Shown here: positions 39,911 through 49,268 of the stretch, piece after piece | How the letters are laid out: each line of letters begins with the position of its first letter | Numbering within the stretch: position 1 is the first letter of the stretch | Source of the DNA: a virus | Virus record (IMG/VR): IMGVR_UViG_3300021962_000040 | Location: 1 to 64,000 of that record | Reading direction: 5' to 3' (one strand) | DNA: 64,000 bases | Position numbers and translations under genes: made by a program | Notes under the pieces: generated by a model | Databases searched by the model: none | Told to the model about the DNA's origin: nothing | What the model saw: the letters and a program-made list of their open reading frames with translations, nothing else

Positions 39911-42139
39911 ATGGCAATTAAGTATTTATCCGATTTAGTCACCTATGCAATTGACATGCAGAAAAAAGTGCTGTCAAATGCCGTGATTCATCCAACGGGT
40001 ACAGCTCCAAGTGCTCCGGTTACTGGTCAAGTATATTTTGATACAGCAACAAGTGAGTTAAAAGTTTGGAATGGTACAATTTGGGTTTCAGCTTCTGGTG
40101 ACATTACAGCAGTAACTGCTGGCACTGGTTTAACTGGTGGTGGTTCATCAGGTGCTGTTACATTAAGTGTAGCAACTGGTGGTATTACAACTTCTCTGAT
40201 TGCAGATAGCAACGTAACACTTGCTAAAATTGCAAACATTGGTGCAAGCACAATCCTTGGTAACAACACAGGATCTGCTGCAGCTCCTATTGCACTGACA
40301 AGTGCTCAAGTGCAAACTATGTTAGGTTACATCACAGGTAACCAGACTATTACATTAAGTGGTGATGCTACTGGTAGTGGAAGCACGGCTATTACAGTTA
40401 CCCTTGCAAACTCAGGTGTTACAGCTGGTACATACAGATCTGTAACTGTAGATGCAAAAGGTAGAGTGACTGCTGGTACTAACCCAACTACAATTGCAGG
40501 TTATGGCATTACTGACTTCTACGCTCAAGTAATTTCTGGCTTTGTTACTGGTGCAAACTCAACAGTATTAAGTACAGATACACTTGAAGTAGCAATTGAA
40601 AAACTACAAGGTCAAGTTAATGCTAGACTTACAGGTAACCAAACCATCACTCTTTCCGGTGATGTAACTGGTTCTGGTGCTACAGCAATTACTGCAACCT
40701 TAGCAAACTCCGGTGTAACTGCAGGAACTTATAATAGTTCAGCAACAACTAATACTCCTCTTACAGTTGATGCAAAAGGTAGAATTACTGCTACTGGTAC
40801 CGAAGTAACAATTACTCCAGCATGGTCTAGCATTACAAGTAAGCCTACAACTCTTTCTGGTTTTGGTATTACAGATGCTGTAAACAAAGGTGGAGATACA
40901 ATGACAGGTCTACTTATTCTAAGCGGAGATCCTGTTGCAAACTTAGGTGCAGCTACTAAACAATATGTTGATAGCGTTGCTCAAGGTTTAGATCCTAAAG
41001 CTTCTGTTAAAGCTGCAACTACCGCAAATATTACTTTATCAGGTCCTCAAACAATTGATGCTGTTGCTCTTGTAGCTGGTGATAGAGTTCTTGTTAAAAA
41101 TCAAACTACTCAAGCTGACAATGGTATTTATATTGTACAAGCTGCTGGTTGGACACGTTCAGCTGATATGGATGCTTGGACTGAAGTTCCAGGTGCATTC
41201 TGTTTTGTTGAGCAAGGCACTGTTAACGGTGATACTGGTTGGGTTTGTACAAGTAATCAAGGTGGTACTTTAGGTTCAACTGCAATTACTTTTGTACAGT
41301 TTACTGGTGCTGGTACTTATACCGCAGGTACAGGTCTTACTTTAACAGGTACTCAATTTAGCATTGCTAATACTGGTGTTACTGCTGCTTCTTATGGTAG
41401 TGCAAGTGCTGTATCAACATTTACAGTAAATGCTCAAGGTCAGTTGACTGCTGCTAGTTCAACATCTATTCAAATTGCTCAATCACAAGTTACTAACTTA
41501 ACTACAGATTTAGGAAACAAGCAACCTTTAGATGCTACTCTTACCGCATTGGCTGCTTATAATACTAATGGGTTCCTTGTACAAACTGCTGCTGATACAT
41601 TTGCTGGTAGAACATTAACTGCTGGTGCTGGTATTATTATTAGTAATGGTAGTGGTGTAGCTGGTAACCCAACAATTAGTATTGCTTCAACTGGTGTTAC
41701 AAATGGTTCTTATGGTTCTGCTACTCAGGTTGCTACATTTACTGTAGATGGAGATGGTAGATTAAGTGCTGCTGCTAACGTTGCTATTCAAACTGCTAGT
41801 ACAACTGCAGCTGGTCTTGTTGAACTTGCAACCAGTGCTGAAACAATAGCAGGTGCAAGTACCACATTGGCTGTAACTCCTGCAGGATTGGCCGCAACTA
41901 TTCCTGGTGTAATTGCTGCTGATAAATTTAGAGCAGATATTGGTGATGGTTCTAGCACTATAATTCCAGTTGCTCACAACCTTAATGCTCTTTATATCAT
42001 GGTACAAACTTGGGAAACTTCTACGGGTGCTCAAGTTTATGTGGATACTACAATTGTAGATCCTAATAATATTGTACTTAGATTTGCAGCTCCTCCAGCA
42101 CCAAATGATATTAAAGTAAATATTATTAGGATTGGATAA
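39911..42139 (+). CDS. Tail fibre with tandem beta repeats, 742 aa
   Basis: 742 residues of Gly/Thr/Ala/Ser-rich repeats. Repeat units contain GNQTITLSGDATGSGSTAI, SGVTAGTYRSVTVDAKGRVTAG and a YGITDFY motif, which are the classical collagen-like/ phage fibre repeat units. The N-terminal 40 residues (YLSDLVTYAIDMQKKVLSNAV) are the attachment part. The C-terminal about 60 residues form the fibre-type domain (IIPVAHNLNALYIMVQTWET). Function: receptor-binding fibre. No S74 domain, so folding does not use an intramolecular chaperone. Confidence 0.85.
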   Translation: MAIKYLSDLVTYAIDMQKKVLSNAVIHPTGTAPSAPVTGQVYFDTATSELKVWNGTIWVSASGDITAVTAGTGLTGGGSSGAVTLSVATGGITTSLIADSNVTLAKIANIGASTILGNNTGSAAAPIALTSAQVQTMLGYITGNQTITLSGDATGSGSTAITVTLANSGVTAGTYRSVTVDAKGRVTAGTNPTTIAGYGITDFYAQVISGFVTGANSTVLSTDTLEVAIEKLQGQVNARLTGNQTITLSGDVTGSGATAITATLANSGVTAGTYNSSATTNTPLTVDAKGRITATGTEVTITPAWSSITSKPTTLSGFGITDAVNKGGDTMTGLLILSGDPVANLGAATKQYVDSVAQGLDPKASVKAATTANITLSGPQTIDAVALVAGDRVLVKNQTTQADNGIYIVQAAGWTRSADMDAWTEVPGAFCFVEQGTVNGDTGWVCTSNQGGTLGSTAITFVQFTGAGTYTAGTGLTLTGTQFSIANTGVTAASYGSASAVSTFTVNAQGQLTAASSTSIQIAQSQVTNLTTDLGNKQPLDATLTALAAYNTNGFLVQTAADTFAGRTLTAGAGIIISNGSGVAGNPTISIASTGVTNGSYGSATQVATFTVDGDGRLSAAANVAIQTASTTAAGLVELATSAETIAGASTTLAVTPAGLAATIPGVIAADKFRADIGDGSSTIIPVAHNLNALYIMVQTWETSTGAQVYVDTTIVDPNNIVLRFAAPPAPNDIKVNIIRIG

Positions 42140-42172
42140 ATCAGTAAATTTGTAATTATATAGAAATCAACT

Positions 42173-45100
42173 ATGGCTATTAAATTATTATCTTCTACCA
42201 AAATAGGCAACTTCACTTTACCCCATACAGATGGGGTAAGTGGACAAGCCTTAGTTACTGACGGTAATGGAAATATATCTTTTGCTCACACAGGAGGTAT
42301 GTCCGGTTTGTCTTTTTCAAATGGTGTTTTAACTGCCACCACAGCATCCGGTAACATTACTGTCAATTTGGATGGAAGATATGCTTTAAGCAGTCATACA
42401 CATGCCTATGATAATTATCAGTCTTGGAATCTAAAAACAAATGGGGTTCAAAGGACAACCGTACAGTCTGGGGGTACATTAGATCTTGTAGCGGGATCTA
42501 ATGTTACTCTCAGCTACGGAGCTGGTGGTGTGGTAACAATTGCTGCTGGATCATCATCTGGAACAGTGACTTCTGTTTCTGGTACAGGAACTGTTTCTGG
42601 TTTAACTTTATCAGGTACTGTAACATCATCTGGTTCATTAACTCTTGGAGGTACTTTAACTTTAACAAGTGCACAGGTTACTTCAGCATTAGGATTTACA
42701 CCATACAATTCAACTAACCCTAGTGGTTACATTACAAGTAGTGGTTCTATTTCAGGAAATGCTGCAACTGCAAATACATTACAAACAGCTAGAACTATAA
42801 CTATTGGCAGTACTGGCAAAACATTTAATGGTTCTGCAAACGTTTCTTGGACATTAGCTGAAATAGGAGCTCAGGCATCTGGTTCATATGCTGCATCTGT
42901 TCACACGCATGATGACAGATATTATACAGAAACAGAGTCAGATGGTAGGTTTATTAGAAAGAATACCTGGGAAGGTAGTGCATATGTAGGCACAGGTGGT
43001 GATTTTTATGGTACTATATTTTATGATAGTAATAATAGTGGTTACTATATGGATCCTGCAAGTACATCTAATTTAAATGGTGTATCTGCTAGACAATACT
43101 ATCAATCATTACACGGTGAGCCTAGAAATAACCTTGGTGATCCTACAGTCACTGATATGGCTTTATTTGATGCACAGTTTAATAACAAAACTGAATTTTA
43201 TCCAGCATCAAAAGTAAAGTTTTTTACATCTAGTGATGGTACAAACTTTACAGAATATACAGGATTTTCTGATGTACAAAAGCAGAAATTTATGGGAGGT
43301 GATGAAGACTCTGGTGTCTTTATTCCTAACCTTACAAATAGATTTAGAATTGAATTAGATGCATCAGGTTATGTATTTGTAAGCATGCTTTACATGTACT
43401 GGTCATCAAACTCACATTCTACAAAGATGCATATATGGGCACGTAGATGTGATAATCAACAATGGTATCAGATTACATCTAGTGACACATATATTAGCTC
43501 ATGGCCCGGTCATGCAACATTACCTTTTCCAAGTATTGCTTGGTTAGAAGGTAATACTACATCTTCCGGTCATCATGATAAAATTAGAATTGAATTCATT
43601 CCTTCTTGGAGTGGACATGCTACATATGGAGGTAATGTAATTTCTCTAAATAGATTGCAGATGTGGGGTGGTTACCCTGCTGGTAAAAGAAATGTATTTA
43701 CTACTTACTATGATAGAAGTATTGCATATCCAGGAACTGTATCAGCACCTACATTTAGTGGAGCATTATCAGGTAATGCAAGTACAGCTACATCAGCAGC
43801 AACTTGGACAATAGGACGTACAATAACTATTGGAAATACTGGTAAAACAGTTAACGGTTCAGGTGATGTAAGTTGGACTTTAGCAGAGATTGGTGCACAA
43901 GCTGCAGGATCTTATGCAGCAGCTAGCCATACTCATGATGATAGATACTACACTGAAACAGAAACTAATAATTTCTTTAGTGGTACAACAGCTATATCAG
44001 GTTACAATAAAGGAAACTGGGATACAGCTTTTGGATGGGGTAATCACGCTTCTGCTGGTTATTTAACATCAGCAAGTCTTTCAGGATATGCTACTCAAAC
44101 TTATGTAAATACAGCTGTTGCAAATGTTATTAACTCTGCACCGGCTGCTTTAGATACTTTAAATGAATTAGCTGCAGCTTTAGGCAATGATGCTAGTTTT
44201 TCTACAACAGTAAGTACATCTCTTGGTAATAGACTTAGAGTTGATACTGCATCACAAGGATTAACAGGAACTCAGCAATCAAATGCAAGAACTAATCTTG
44301 GATTAGGTACAGCAGCAACTTCAAATACTGGAGATTTTGCTACATCTGGTCATAGTCACTCTAATGCTACAACTGGAGCTGCTGGATTTATGTCTGCAGC
44401 TGACAAGAGTAAATTAGATGGAATTGCTTCAGGTGCTACAGCTAATTCTGGTACAGTAACTAGTGTATCTGGAACAGGTAGTTATGGAGGTTTGACTTTA
44501 AGTGGTACAGTAACTAGTTCAGGTTCTTTAACATTAGGCGGAACACCTAGCGGGACTTGGCCAATTTCTGTTTCAGGTAATGCAGCTACAGCAACTTCTG
44601 CAACATCAGCAAGTTTAATGAGTTCTTCAGGAGCTTTAACAACACAACATGGTGATGGTAGAATTGGATATACATATGCACTTACAAATCCTCAAACAGG
44701 ATTATTTGCGGCAACAGATAATGCTAATGCAATTCTCACTGTAAACAGACATCCTGGAGATTACTATAGTCAATTAGGTTTTAGTTCTAATGGTAATCTT
44801 TATTATAGAAACTTTGTAAACACAGCAATTAATACATCTCAAGGATGGCAAACTATATGGACAAGTAGTAGTTTGACTAACTTGAATCAGCTTTCTAATG
44901 GTCCAGGTTATACATCAAATACAGGTACAGTTACAAGTGTATCAGGTACAGGAACTGTAAGTGGATTAACACTTTCAGGAACGGTAACAACTTCTGGTAA
45001 TTTAACATTAGGTGGTACACTTACATTAACAAGTGCTCAAGTTACAACAGCTCTTGGGTTTACTCCTTATAACTCTACTAATCCAAATGGATATATAACT

Positions 45101-47056
45101 TCAAGTGGATCTATTAGTGGTAATGCTGCTACAGCAACTTATGCAACAAGTGCAGGTACTGCAGATCAAATTGATAGTGTAGGATTTAGAAATACAGGTA
45201 GTAATGCTCCTGTTAATGCGGACACATTAGACAGTAATGGTATTACTTATTACACTGGCGGTGTAACAAACTTTTCTGGAAATGCTTCAGATGGAGCTTT
45301 ATATTCTCAAGTTTATAGTTCATCTTGGCAGCATCAAATAGCAGGTGATTACCGTTCTGGTATGATTGCTGTTAGAGGTAAAAATAATGGTAGTTGGACA
45401 GGTTGGAGAACAATTATTGATTCTTCTACTATTGGTTCACAATCTGTAAACTATGCTACAACAGCAGGATCCGCAAACTCTGTAGCATGGGGTAATGTCA
45501 GTGGTAGACCTACTGCAGTTAGTTCATTTACAAATGACTCAGGTTATATTACATCTGGTAGTTCAATTAGTGGTTCTTCTAGATTATTAGCTCATGTTGA
45601 TGGTCCAAGAGATCTATCTGACCGTAGACCAAATTGGAATGCTAGAACTGCAACATTTGATTTTGTTGGAGCTGGTACTGGAAATGGCTCAGGCAATTAT
45701 GCTGGAATATTAACATTTGTTCCATGGGATGGTACATCTGCAAGTACAGGTGATTCATCTTATCAATTGTCTTTTGCAAACCAAAGTGGTGTTAATGCAT
45801 CAGGTCCTGCACGTCTTAGTATAAGAAATGGTATAAATTCAACATGGAACTCTTGGCAAGAAATTTTAACTTCCAGCAATTATAATAGTTATTCTCCAAC
45901 ATTAACTGGTGGCAATGCTAGTGGAACATGGGGTATTAGTATTAGTGGTAATGCTGCAAGTGCAAGTTCAGTAGCATGGGGTAATGTTTCAGGAAAACCA
46001 AGTGTTGCTACACATAGAGGTGAAGGAAGTAATTATATTGACTATGCACGTTATGTTTATAATAACGGTGCTTATTCTGGATCAGGTTGGATTGAACCTT
46101 CTGATCTTGGTGTAAGATATGCGGCTAGTTCAAACTATGCTACATCTTCTGGAAGTTGTACTGGTAGAGCAGAACTTTTAAACGGTTGGGGTGGGTGTTA
46201 TAATAATAGTCATCCTGGATATGGTTTAAGAGCTTGGTATGATTGGTCTAACTGTGAAGGTTATAAGAATGGTATTACAATAGGTTCAAATCCTGGTGAC
46301 ACAGCATATGGTTTTATGCTTTGGCAAAACATGTGGGATGATAGAACTTATACTAAGAGGTGGAATGGTGGATGGCAAAGTGTTAGAACTTTGATGAATC
46401 ATCAAGATGATCCTTATGCTGCAAATATGAATCAGTATGTAAGGACATCAGATTCTCCAACATTTGCTCAAGTATATTCAAATGGTTGGTTTAGAAACTA
46501 TGGCCGTCAAGGTATGTATAACCAAGATTATGGTAACCATTTTTATGCTCATTCAGATGCGTATTGGACTGTGGCTGGTAATAACGGTTCTGCTGCAGGA
46601 ATTATGTTTAGAACCGGTGGACATGAAGGTGTCTTAAGAGGCTATGTTTATGTTGATTCTTCTAATAATATTGGTTTCTTAAACTCTGGTGGTTCTTGGT
46701 CATTGCGTTGTGATAACTCAGGTAATGTTGTTGCTACTGGTGATGTTACTGCTTATTCTGATGCACGTATAAAGACTGAGGTCAAGACTGTAGAGGATGC
46801 ATTAGATAAAGTATTAGCACTACGTGGTGTAACATATAAGAGAACGGATATTGAAGATAAGTCTACTAAGTTGGGTGTAATTGCTCAAGAAGTAAAAGAA
46901 GTTCTTCCAGAGGTTGTTTCTGAAAATGAAGACGGAATGCTTACTGTATCTTATGGTAATATGGTGGGTGTACTTATTGAAGCAATGAAAGAACAGCAAT
47001 CAATGATTGAAACACTTGAAGCTAAAATTGAATTGTTAACTAGATACTTAAAGTAA
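42173..47056 (+). CDS. Large tail fibre with S74 intramolecular chaperone, 1627 aa
   Basis: 1627 residues. N-terminal (1-100) attachment with LPHTDGVSGQALVTDGNGNIS. Then repeats (two near-copies of SGTGTVSGLTLSGT plus TSALGFTPYN and GNAATA units at about 130-205 and 920-990). A separate globular region at about 320-530 (FYPASKVKFFTSSDGTN; SWPGHATLPFPS) looks like a sugar-binding insertion. The C-terminus is a peptidase S74 domain starting near Ser1529 (YSDARIKTEV, then TKLGVIAQEVKEV), which self-cleaves and drives trimer folding. Receptor-binding protein, probably with enzyme or lectin domain. Cleavage would leave a 99-residue chaperone. Confidence 0.88.
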   Translation: MAIKLLSSTKIGNFTLPHTDGVSGQALVTDGNGNISFAHTGGMSGLSFSNGVLTATTASGNITVNLDGRYALSSHTHAYDNYQSWNLKTNGVQRTTVQSGGTLDLVAGSNVTLSYGAGGVVTIAAGSSSGTVTSVSGTGTVSGLTLSGTVTSSGSLTLGGTLTLTSAQVTSALGFTPYNSTNPSGYITSSGSISGNAATANTLQTARTITIGSTGKTFNGSANVSWTLAEIGAQASGSYAASVHTHDDRYYTETESDGRFIRKNTWEGSAYVGTGGDFYGTIFYDSNNSGYYMDPASTSNLNGVSARQYYQSLHGEPRNNLGDPTVTDMALFDAQFNNKTEFYPASKVKFFTSSDGTNFTEYTGFSDVQKQKFMGGDEDSGVFIPNLTNRFRIELDASGYVFVSMLYMYWSSNSHSTKMHIWARRCDNQQWYQITSSDTYISSWPGHATLPFPSIAWLEGNTTSSGHHDKIRIEFIPSWSGHATYGGNVISLNRLQMWGGYPAGKRNVFTTYYDRSIAYPGTVSAPTFSGALSGNASTATSAATWTIGRTITIGNTGKTVNGSGDVSWTLAEIGAQAAGSYAAASHTHDDRYYTETETNNFFSGTTAISGYNKGNWDTAFGWGNHASAGYLTSASLSGYATQTYVNTAVANVINSAPAALDTLNELAAALGNDASFSTTVSTSLGNRLRVDTASQGLTGTQQSNARTNLGLGTAATSNTGDFATSGHSHSNATTGAAGFMSAADKSKLDGIASGATANSGTVTSVSGTGSYGGLTLSGTVTSSGSLTLGGTPSGTWPISVSGNAATATSATSASLMSSSGALTTQHGDGRIGYTYALTNPQTGLFAATDNANAILTVNRHPGDYYSQLGFSSNGNLYYRNFVNTAINTSQGWQTIWTSSSLTNLNQLSNGPGYTSNTGTVTSVSGTGTVSGLTLSGTVTTSGNLTLGGTLTLTSAQVTTALGFTPYNSTNPNGYITSSGSISGNAATATYATSAGTADQIDSVGFRNTGSNAPVNADTLDSNGITYYTGGVTNFSGNASDGALYSQVYSSSWQHQIAGDYRSGMIAVRGKNNGSWTGWRTIIDSSTIGSQSVNYATTAGSANSVAWGNVSGRPTAVSSFTNDSGYITSGSSISGSSRLLAHVDGPRDLSDRRPNWNARTATFDFVGAGTGNGSGNYAGILTFVPWDGTSASTGDSSYQLSFANQSGVNASGPARLSIRNGINSTWNSWQEILTSSNYNSYSPTLTGGNASGTWGISISGNAASASSVAWGNVSGKPSVATHRGEGSNYIDYARYVYNNGAYSGSGWIEPSDLGVRYAASSNYATSSGSCTGRAELLNGWGGCYNNSHPGYGLRAWYDWSNCEGYKNGITIGSNPGDTAYGFMLWQNMWDDRTYTKRWNGGWQSVRTLMNHQDDPYAANMNQYVRTSDSPTFAQVYSNGWFRNYGRQGMYNQDYGNHFYAHSDAYWTVAGNNGSAAGIMFRTGGHEGVLRGYVYVDSSNNIGFLNSGGSWSLRCDNSGNVVATGDVTAYSDARIKTEVKTVEDALDKVLALRGVTYKRTDIEDKSTKLGVIAQEVKEVLPEVVSENEDGMLTVSYGNMVGVLIEAMKEQQSMIETLEAKIELLTRYLK

Positions 47057-47970
47057 TGCCAATAGGTTCAGGAAGTATATCAGCAACAGGTATTAACTTG
47101 GAATTAGGTAGATCCTCTAATGCAGCTTTATCAATAGATACTGCTGAGAATGGGGGTTATGTTGCTATAAACTCCTGTAGTCCTTTTAGACCTAGTTCTT
47201 CAAATCCTGCTTCATATAGTGAATGGAGGAGATATGATCATGCATATGCTTGTTGCAATGCTCCTACAATTACATCTGTTACTGCAGGAACAAGTTCACT
47301 TACAGTAAACTTTTCTACAAGCAACTGTACAGCTGTTCATTTGGAATATAGCACCAATGGTTCTAGTTGGAGTACAACTACTGTAGGATGTTCATCACCA
47401 CAAACCATAGGAGGACTTGCTTCTGGTACAAGTTATATAGTTAGAATGAGAATTACCTGTACATCAACAGGTGGATATTCTTCTTATTCTAACGCAACAA
47501 CAATGTCTACAAGTGCATCATATCCTGCATATGGTACGTATCTTTCAAGTTATTGTTCAGGTTGTACTTTGTATTATAGATATGCTAATGGATCTGGTGG
47601 ATCTTATGATGTAAGTCAAGGATGTTCTACAAGTTGTGGAGGATGTTGTTGTGCAAGTGCAGCTGGTACATATCTTTATCAGAATTGCTCCGGTTGTGAT
47701 TTATATAACTATTATGCAGATGGTTGTTATGGAACTTATTCTAGTTTTGTAGAATCTAATTCACCAACTTGTGGTTGTGGAGGAGGAGGTACATCATGGT
47801 GTCAATTTGGACAAACAGAAGGTACAGGGTATTATAATTATGTAAATTGTCAAGGACAGATGATTGAGGGAGAGGCTTATTGGGCTTATGATTTATTAGA
47901 TTGTATAGATATTTTTCAACCATTCAGAGGTGTAAGACCTTTAGGAACTGATTGCTCATTCATGCTTTAA
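47056..47970 (+). CDS. Fibronectin-III and Cys-repeat adhesin-like protein, 304 aa
   Basis: 304 residues. It starts with a common phage N-terminus (IGSGSISATGINLELGRSSNA), then a Fn3-type domain (APTITSVTAGTSSLTVNFS ... GLASGTSYIVRMRI), then two Cys-rich repeats of about 50 residues (GTYLSSYCSGCTLYYRYANG / GTYLYQNCSGCDLYNYYADG). Stop shares a base with the S74 fibre's end. Likely a tail-tip or fibre protein binding the host surface. Confidence 0.8.
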   Translation: MPIGSGSISATGINLELGRSSNAALSIDTAENGGYVAINSCSPFRPSSSNPASYSEWRRYDHAYACCNAPTITSVTAGTSSLTVNFSTSNCTAVHLEYSTNGSSWSTTTVGCSSPQTIGGLASGTSYIVRMRITCTSTGGYSSYSNATTMSTSASYPAYGTYLSSYCSGCTLYYRYANGSGGSYDVSQGCSTSCGGCCCASAAGTYLYQNCSGCDLYNYYADGCYGTYSSFVESNSPTCGCGGGGTSWCQFGQTEGTGYYNYVNCQGQMIEGEAYWAYDLLDCIDIFQPFRGVRPLGTDCSFML

Positions 47971-47980
47971 AAAATAAATT

Positions 47981-48238
47981 ATGACAAATTTAAATTCATA
48001 TACTGTTGATAATCATGTTTATAGTTTAAATCAAAACTATCAACTTGGTAAAGATTTGGTTAAACTTGTAATGATAACCAATATAAATGATACTATATTT
48101 TTCTTTTGTGAGAAACAAGATGGAGTATATCTTGGACATATAGATCAAACAACTTCTATTGAAATGAAAACAATTCCTGTGAATGCTTTAGTTTTTCACA
48201 GAAGTATACTAAAATCTCTTTTGAATAATAATAATTAA
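47981..48238 (+). CDS. Hypothetical protein, 85 aa
   Basis: 85 residues, beta-type (YTVDNHVYSLNQNYQLGKDL; FFFCEKQDGVYLGHIDQ). Between the adhesin-like gene and the 167-aa gene. No recognised domain. Confidence 0.65.
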   Translation: MTNLNSYTVDNHVYSLNQNYQLGKDLVKLVMITNINDTIFFFCEKQDGVYLGHIDQTTSIEMKTIPVNALVFHRSILKSLLNNNN

Positions 48239-48277
48239 TTTACTAAGTTTGTTAAACCAAAAATTAAATTTAAAAAA

Positions 48278-48781
48278 ATGGCACTAAAGATCACAAAAAA
48301 AATTGGCACAGATCAGGGTATTACTTCTGAAGCCTATGTCCGTATTGTTAATTATAATATCAACAAAAACGGAATTGCAAACTTTGCACTTCAAACTTTT
48401 TTAAGTCAGAATGATGTTCCCTCTTTAATTTCAAATACACCTGGTGCCCCAGGTAGTGTGAGAAATAATGCAATTGGGGATACTTTCCAAACCTTTTTAC
48501 AAAAAGAAGTAGAGGAGAAATTCATGATTACAAAACCAGTAACTAAAGAAGTAGATGTTGAACAAACACTTACTACTACAGATGCTGATGGTAATCCTGT
48601 AACCGAAACTGTTATTCAGAAAGCTATCCAAACTGTGTTGGAAGAGGTTGAAGAAACCCGTGTTGCACTTGTTCCAGATCTTTCTCTTTTAGCAGGTCAA
48701 GATATTTTTCAGTATGCTTATGGTAAGCTTAAAGAGAAATTAGTTGCTGAGTTTGGAGCAAGTTATGTGAAAGATTGTTAG
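48278..48781 (+). CDS. Hypothetical structural-module protein, 167 aa
   Basis: 167 residues. N-terminal beta part (ITKKIGTDQGITSEAYVRI), central acidic/Thr-rich linker (VEQTLTTTDADGNPVTET), helical end (FQYAYGKLKEKLVAEFG). The GITSEAYVRI pattern occurs in many phage structural genes, but the function is unknown to me. Probably a virion or tail component. Confidence 0.7.
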   Translation: MALKITKKIGTDQGITSEAYVRIVNYNINKNGIANFALQTFLSQNDVPSLISNTPGAPGSVRNNAIGDTFQTFLQKEVEEKFMITKPVTKEVDVEQTLTTTDADGNPVTETVIQKAIQTVLEEVEETRVALVPDLSLLAGQDIFQYAYGKLKEKLVAEFGASYVKDC

Positions 48782-48786
48782 AATGT

Positions 48787-48816
48787 TTTGAAATAAAGAA
48801 ACATTTTATATATTTG
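48787..48816 (+). promoter_or_regulatory. Bacteroidota-type promoter
   Basis: TTTG (48787-48790), 18-nt spacer, TATATTTG (48809-48816): both boxes and spacing fit the Bacteroidota -33/-7 promoter. The next gene starts at 48839, 23 nt beyond. Confidence 0.65.
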
Positions 48817-48838
48817 TAAAACATTAATAATTGATACC

Positions 48839-49132
48839 ATGGCAAAAAAATCAACAAAAGAGGAAGTTAAGAAACTAACTGGAGAAGAGTTAGAGCAACT
48901 TCAGAGTTTAAATTCTACTTATCAAAACATTGTAGGTAACCTTGGAAACATTGAGATTGCCAAGTTTGACCTATTAAATGAGTTAACTTCTGTTAAACTC
49001 AAAATGAATGAGTTTACTTCTACCTTACAAGAAAAGTACGGAGATGTGACTATTTCAATTTTTGATGGTACAATCACTGACCCTGAAGCAGTTACTGAAG
49101 GACCTCAAATGCAAGTGGTAAGACCTGAATAA
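48839..49132 (+). CDS. Hypothetical coiled-coil protein, 97 aa
   Basis: 97 residues, mostly helix (EVKKLTGEELEQLQSLNSTYQNIVG; FDLLNELTSVKLKMNEFTST in outline), with a polar end. Has its own promoter at 48787. Could be a fibre assembly helper; function unknown. Confidence 0.65.
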   Translation: MAKKSTKEEVKKLTGEELEQLQSLNSTYQNIVGNLGNIEIAKFDLLNELTSVKLKMNEFTSTLQEKYGDVTISIFDGTITDPEAVTEGPQMQVVRPE

Positions 49133-49210
49133 ATTTCAGGTTTTACCTTCTGGTATTAGATTTTTTTTGTTTTACAACTTAATAATGATCAAACTTATTG
49201 TTTGGTTATT

Positions 49211-49229
49211 AAACTTTTTGTATATTATA
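49211..49229 (+). promoter_or_regulatory. Late-promoter candidate, copy B
   Basis: AAACTTTTTGTATATTATA, an exact 19-nt duplicate of 37141-37159, 39 nt before the ATG at 49269. It is followed by GTATGTACCGGATGTTTGTAC, again partly palindromic (GTAC ... GTAC). Confidence 0.6.
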
Positions 49230-49268
49230 GTATGTACCGGATGTTTGTACGTTGTAAAATAAAACCTT

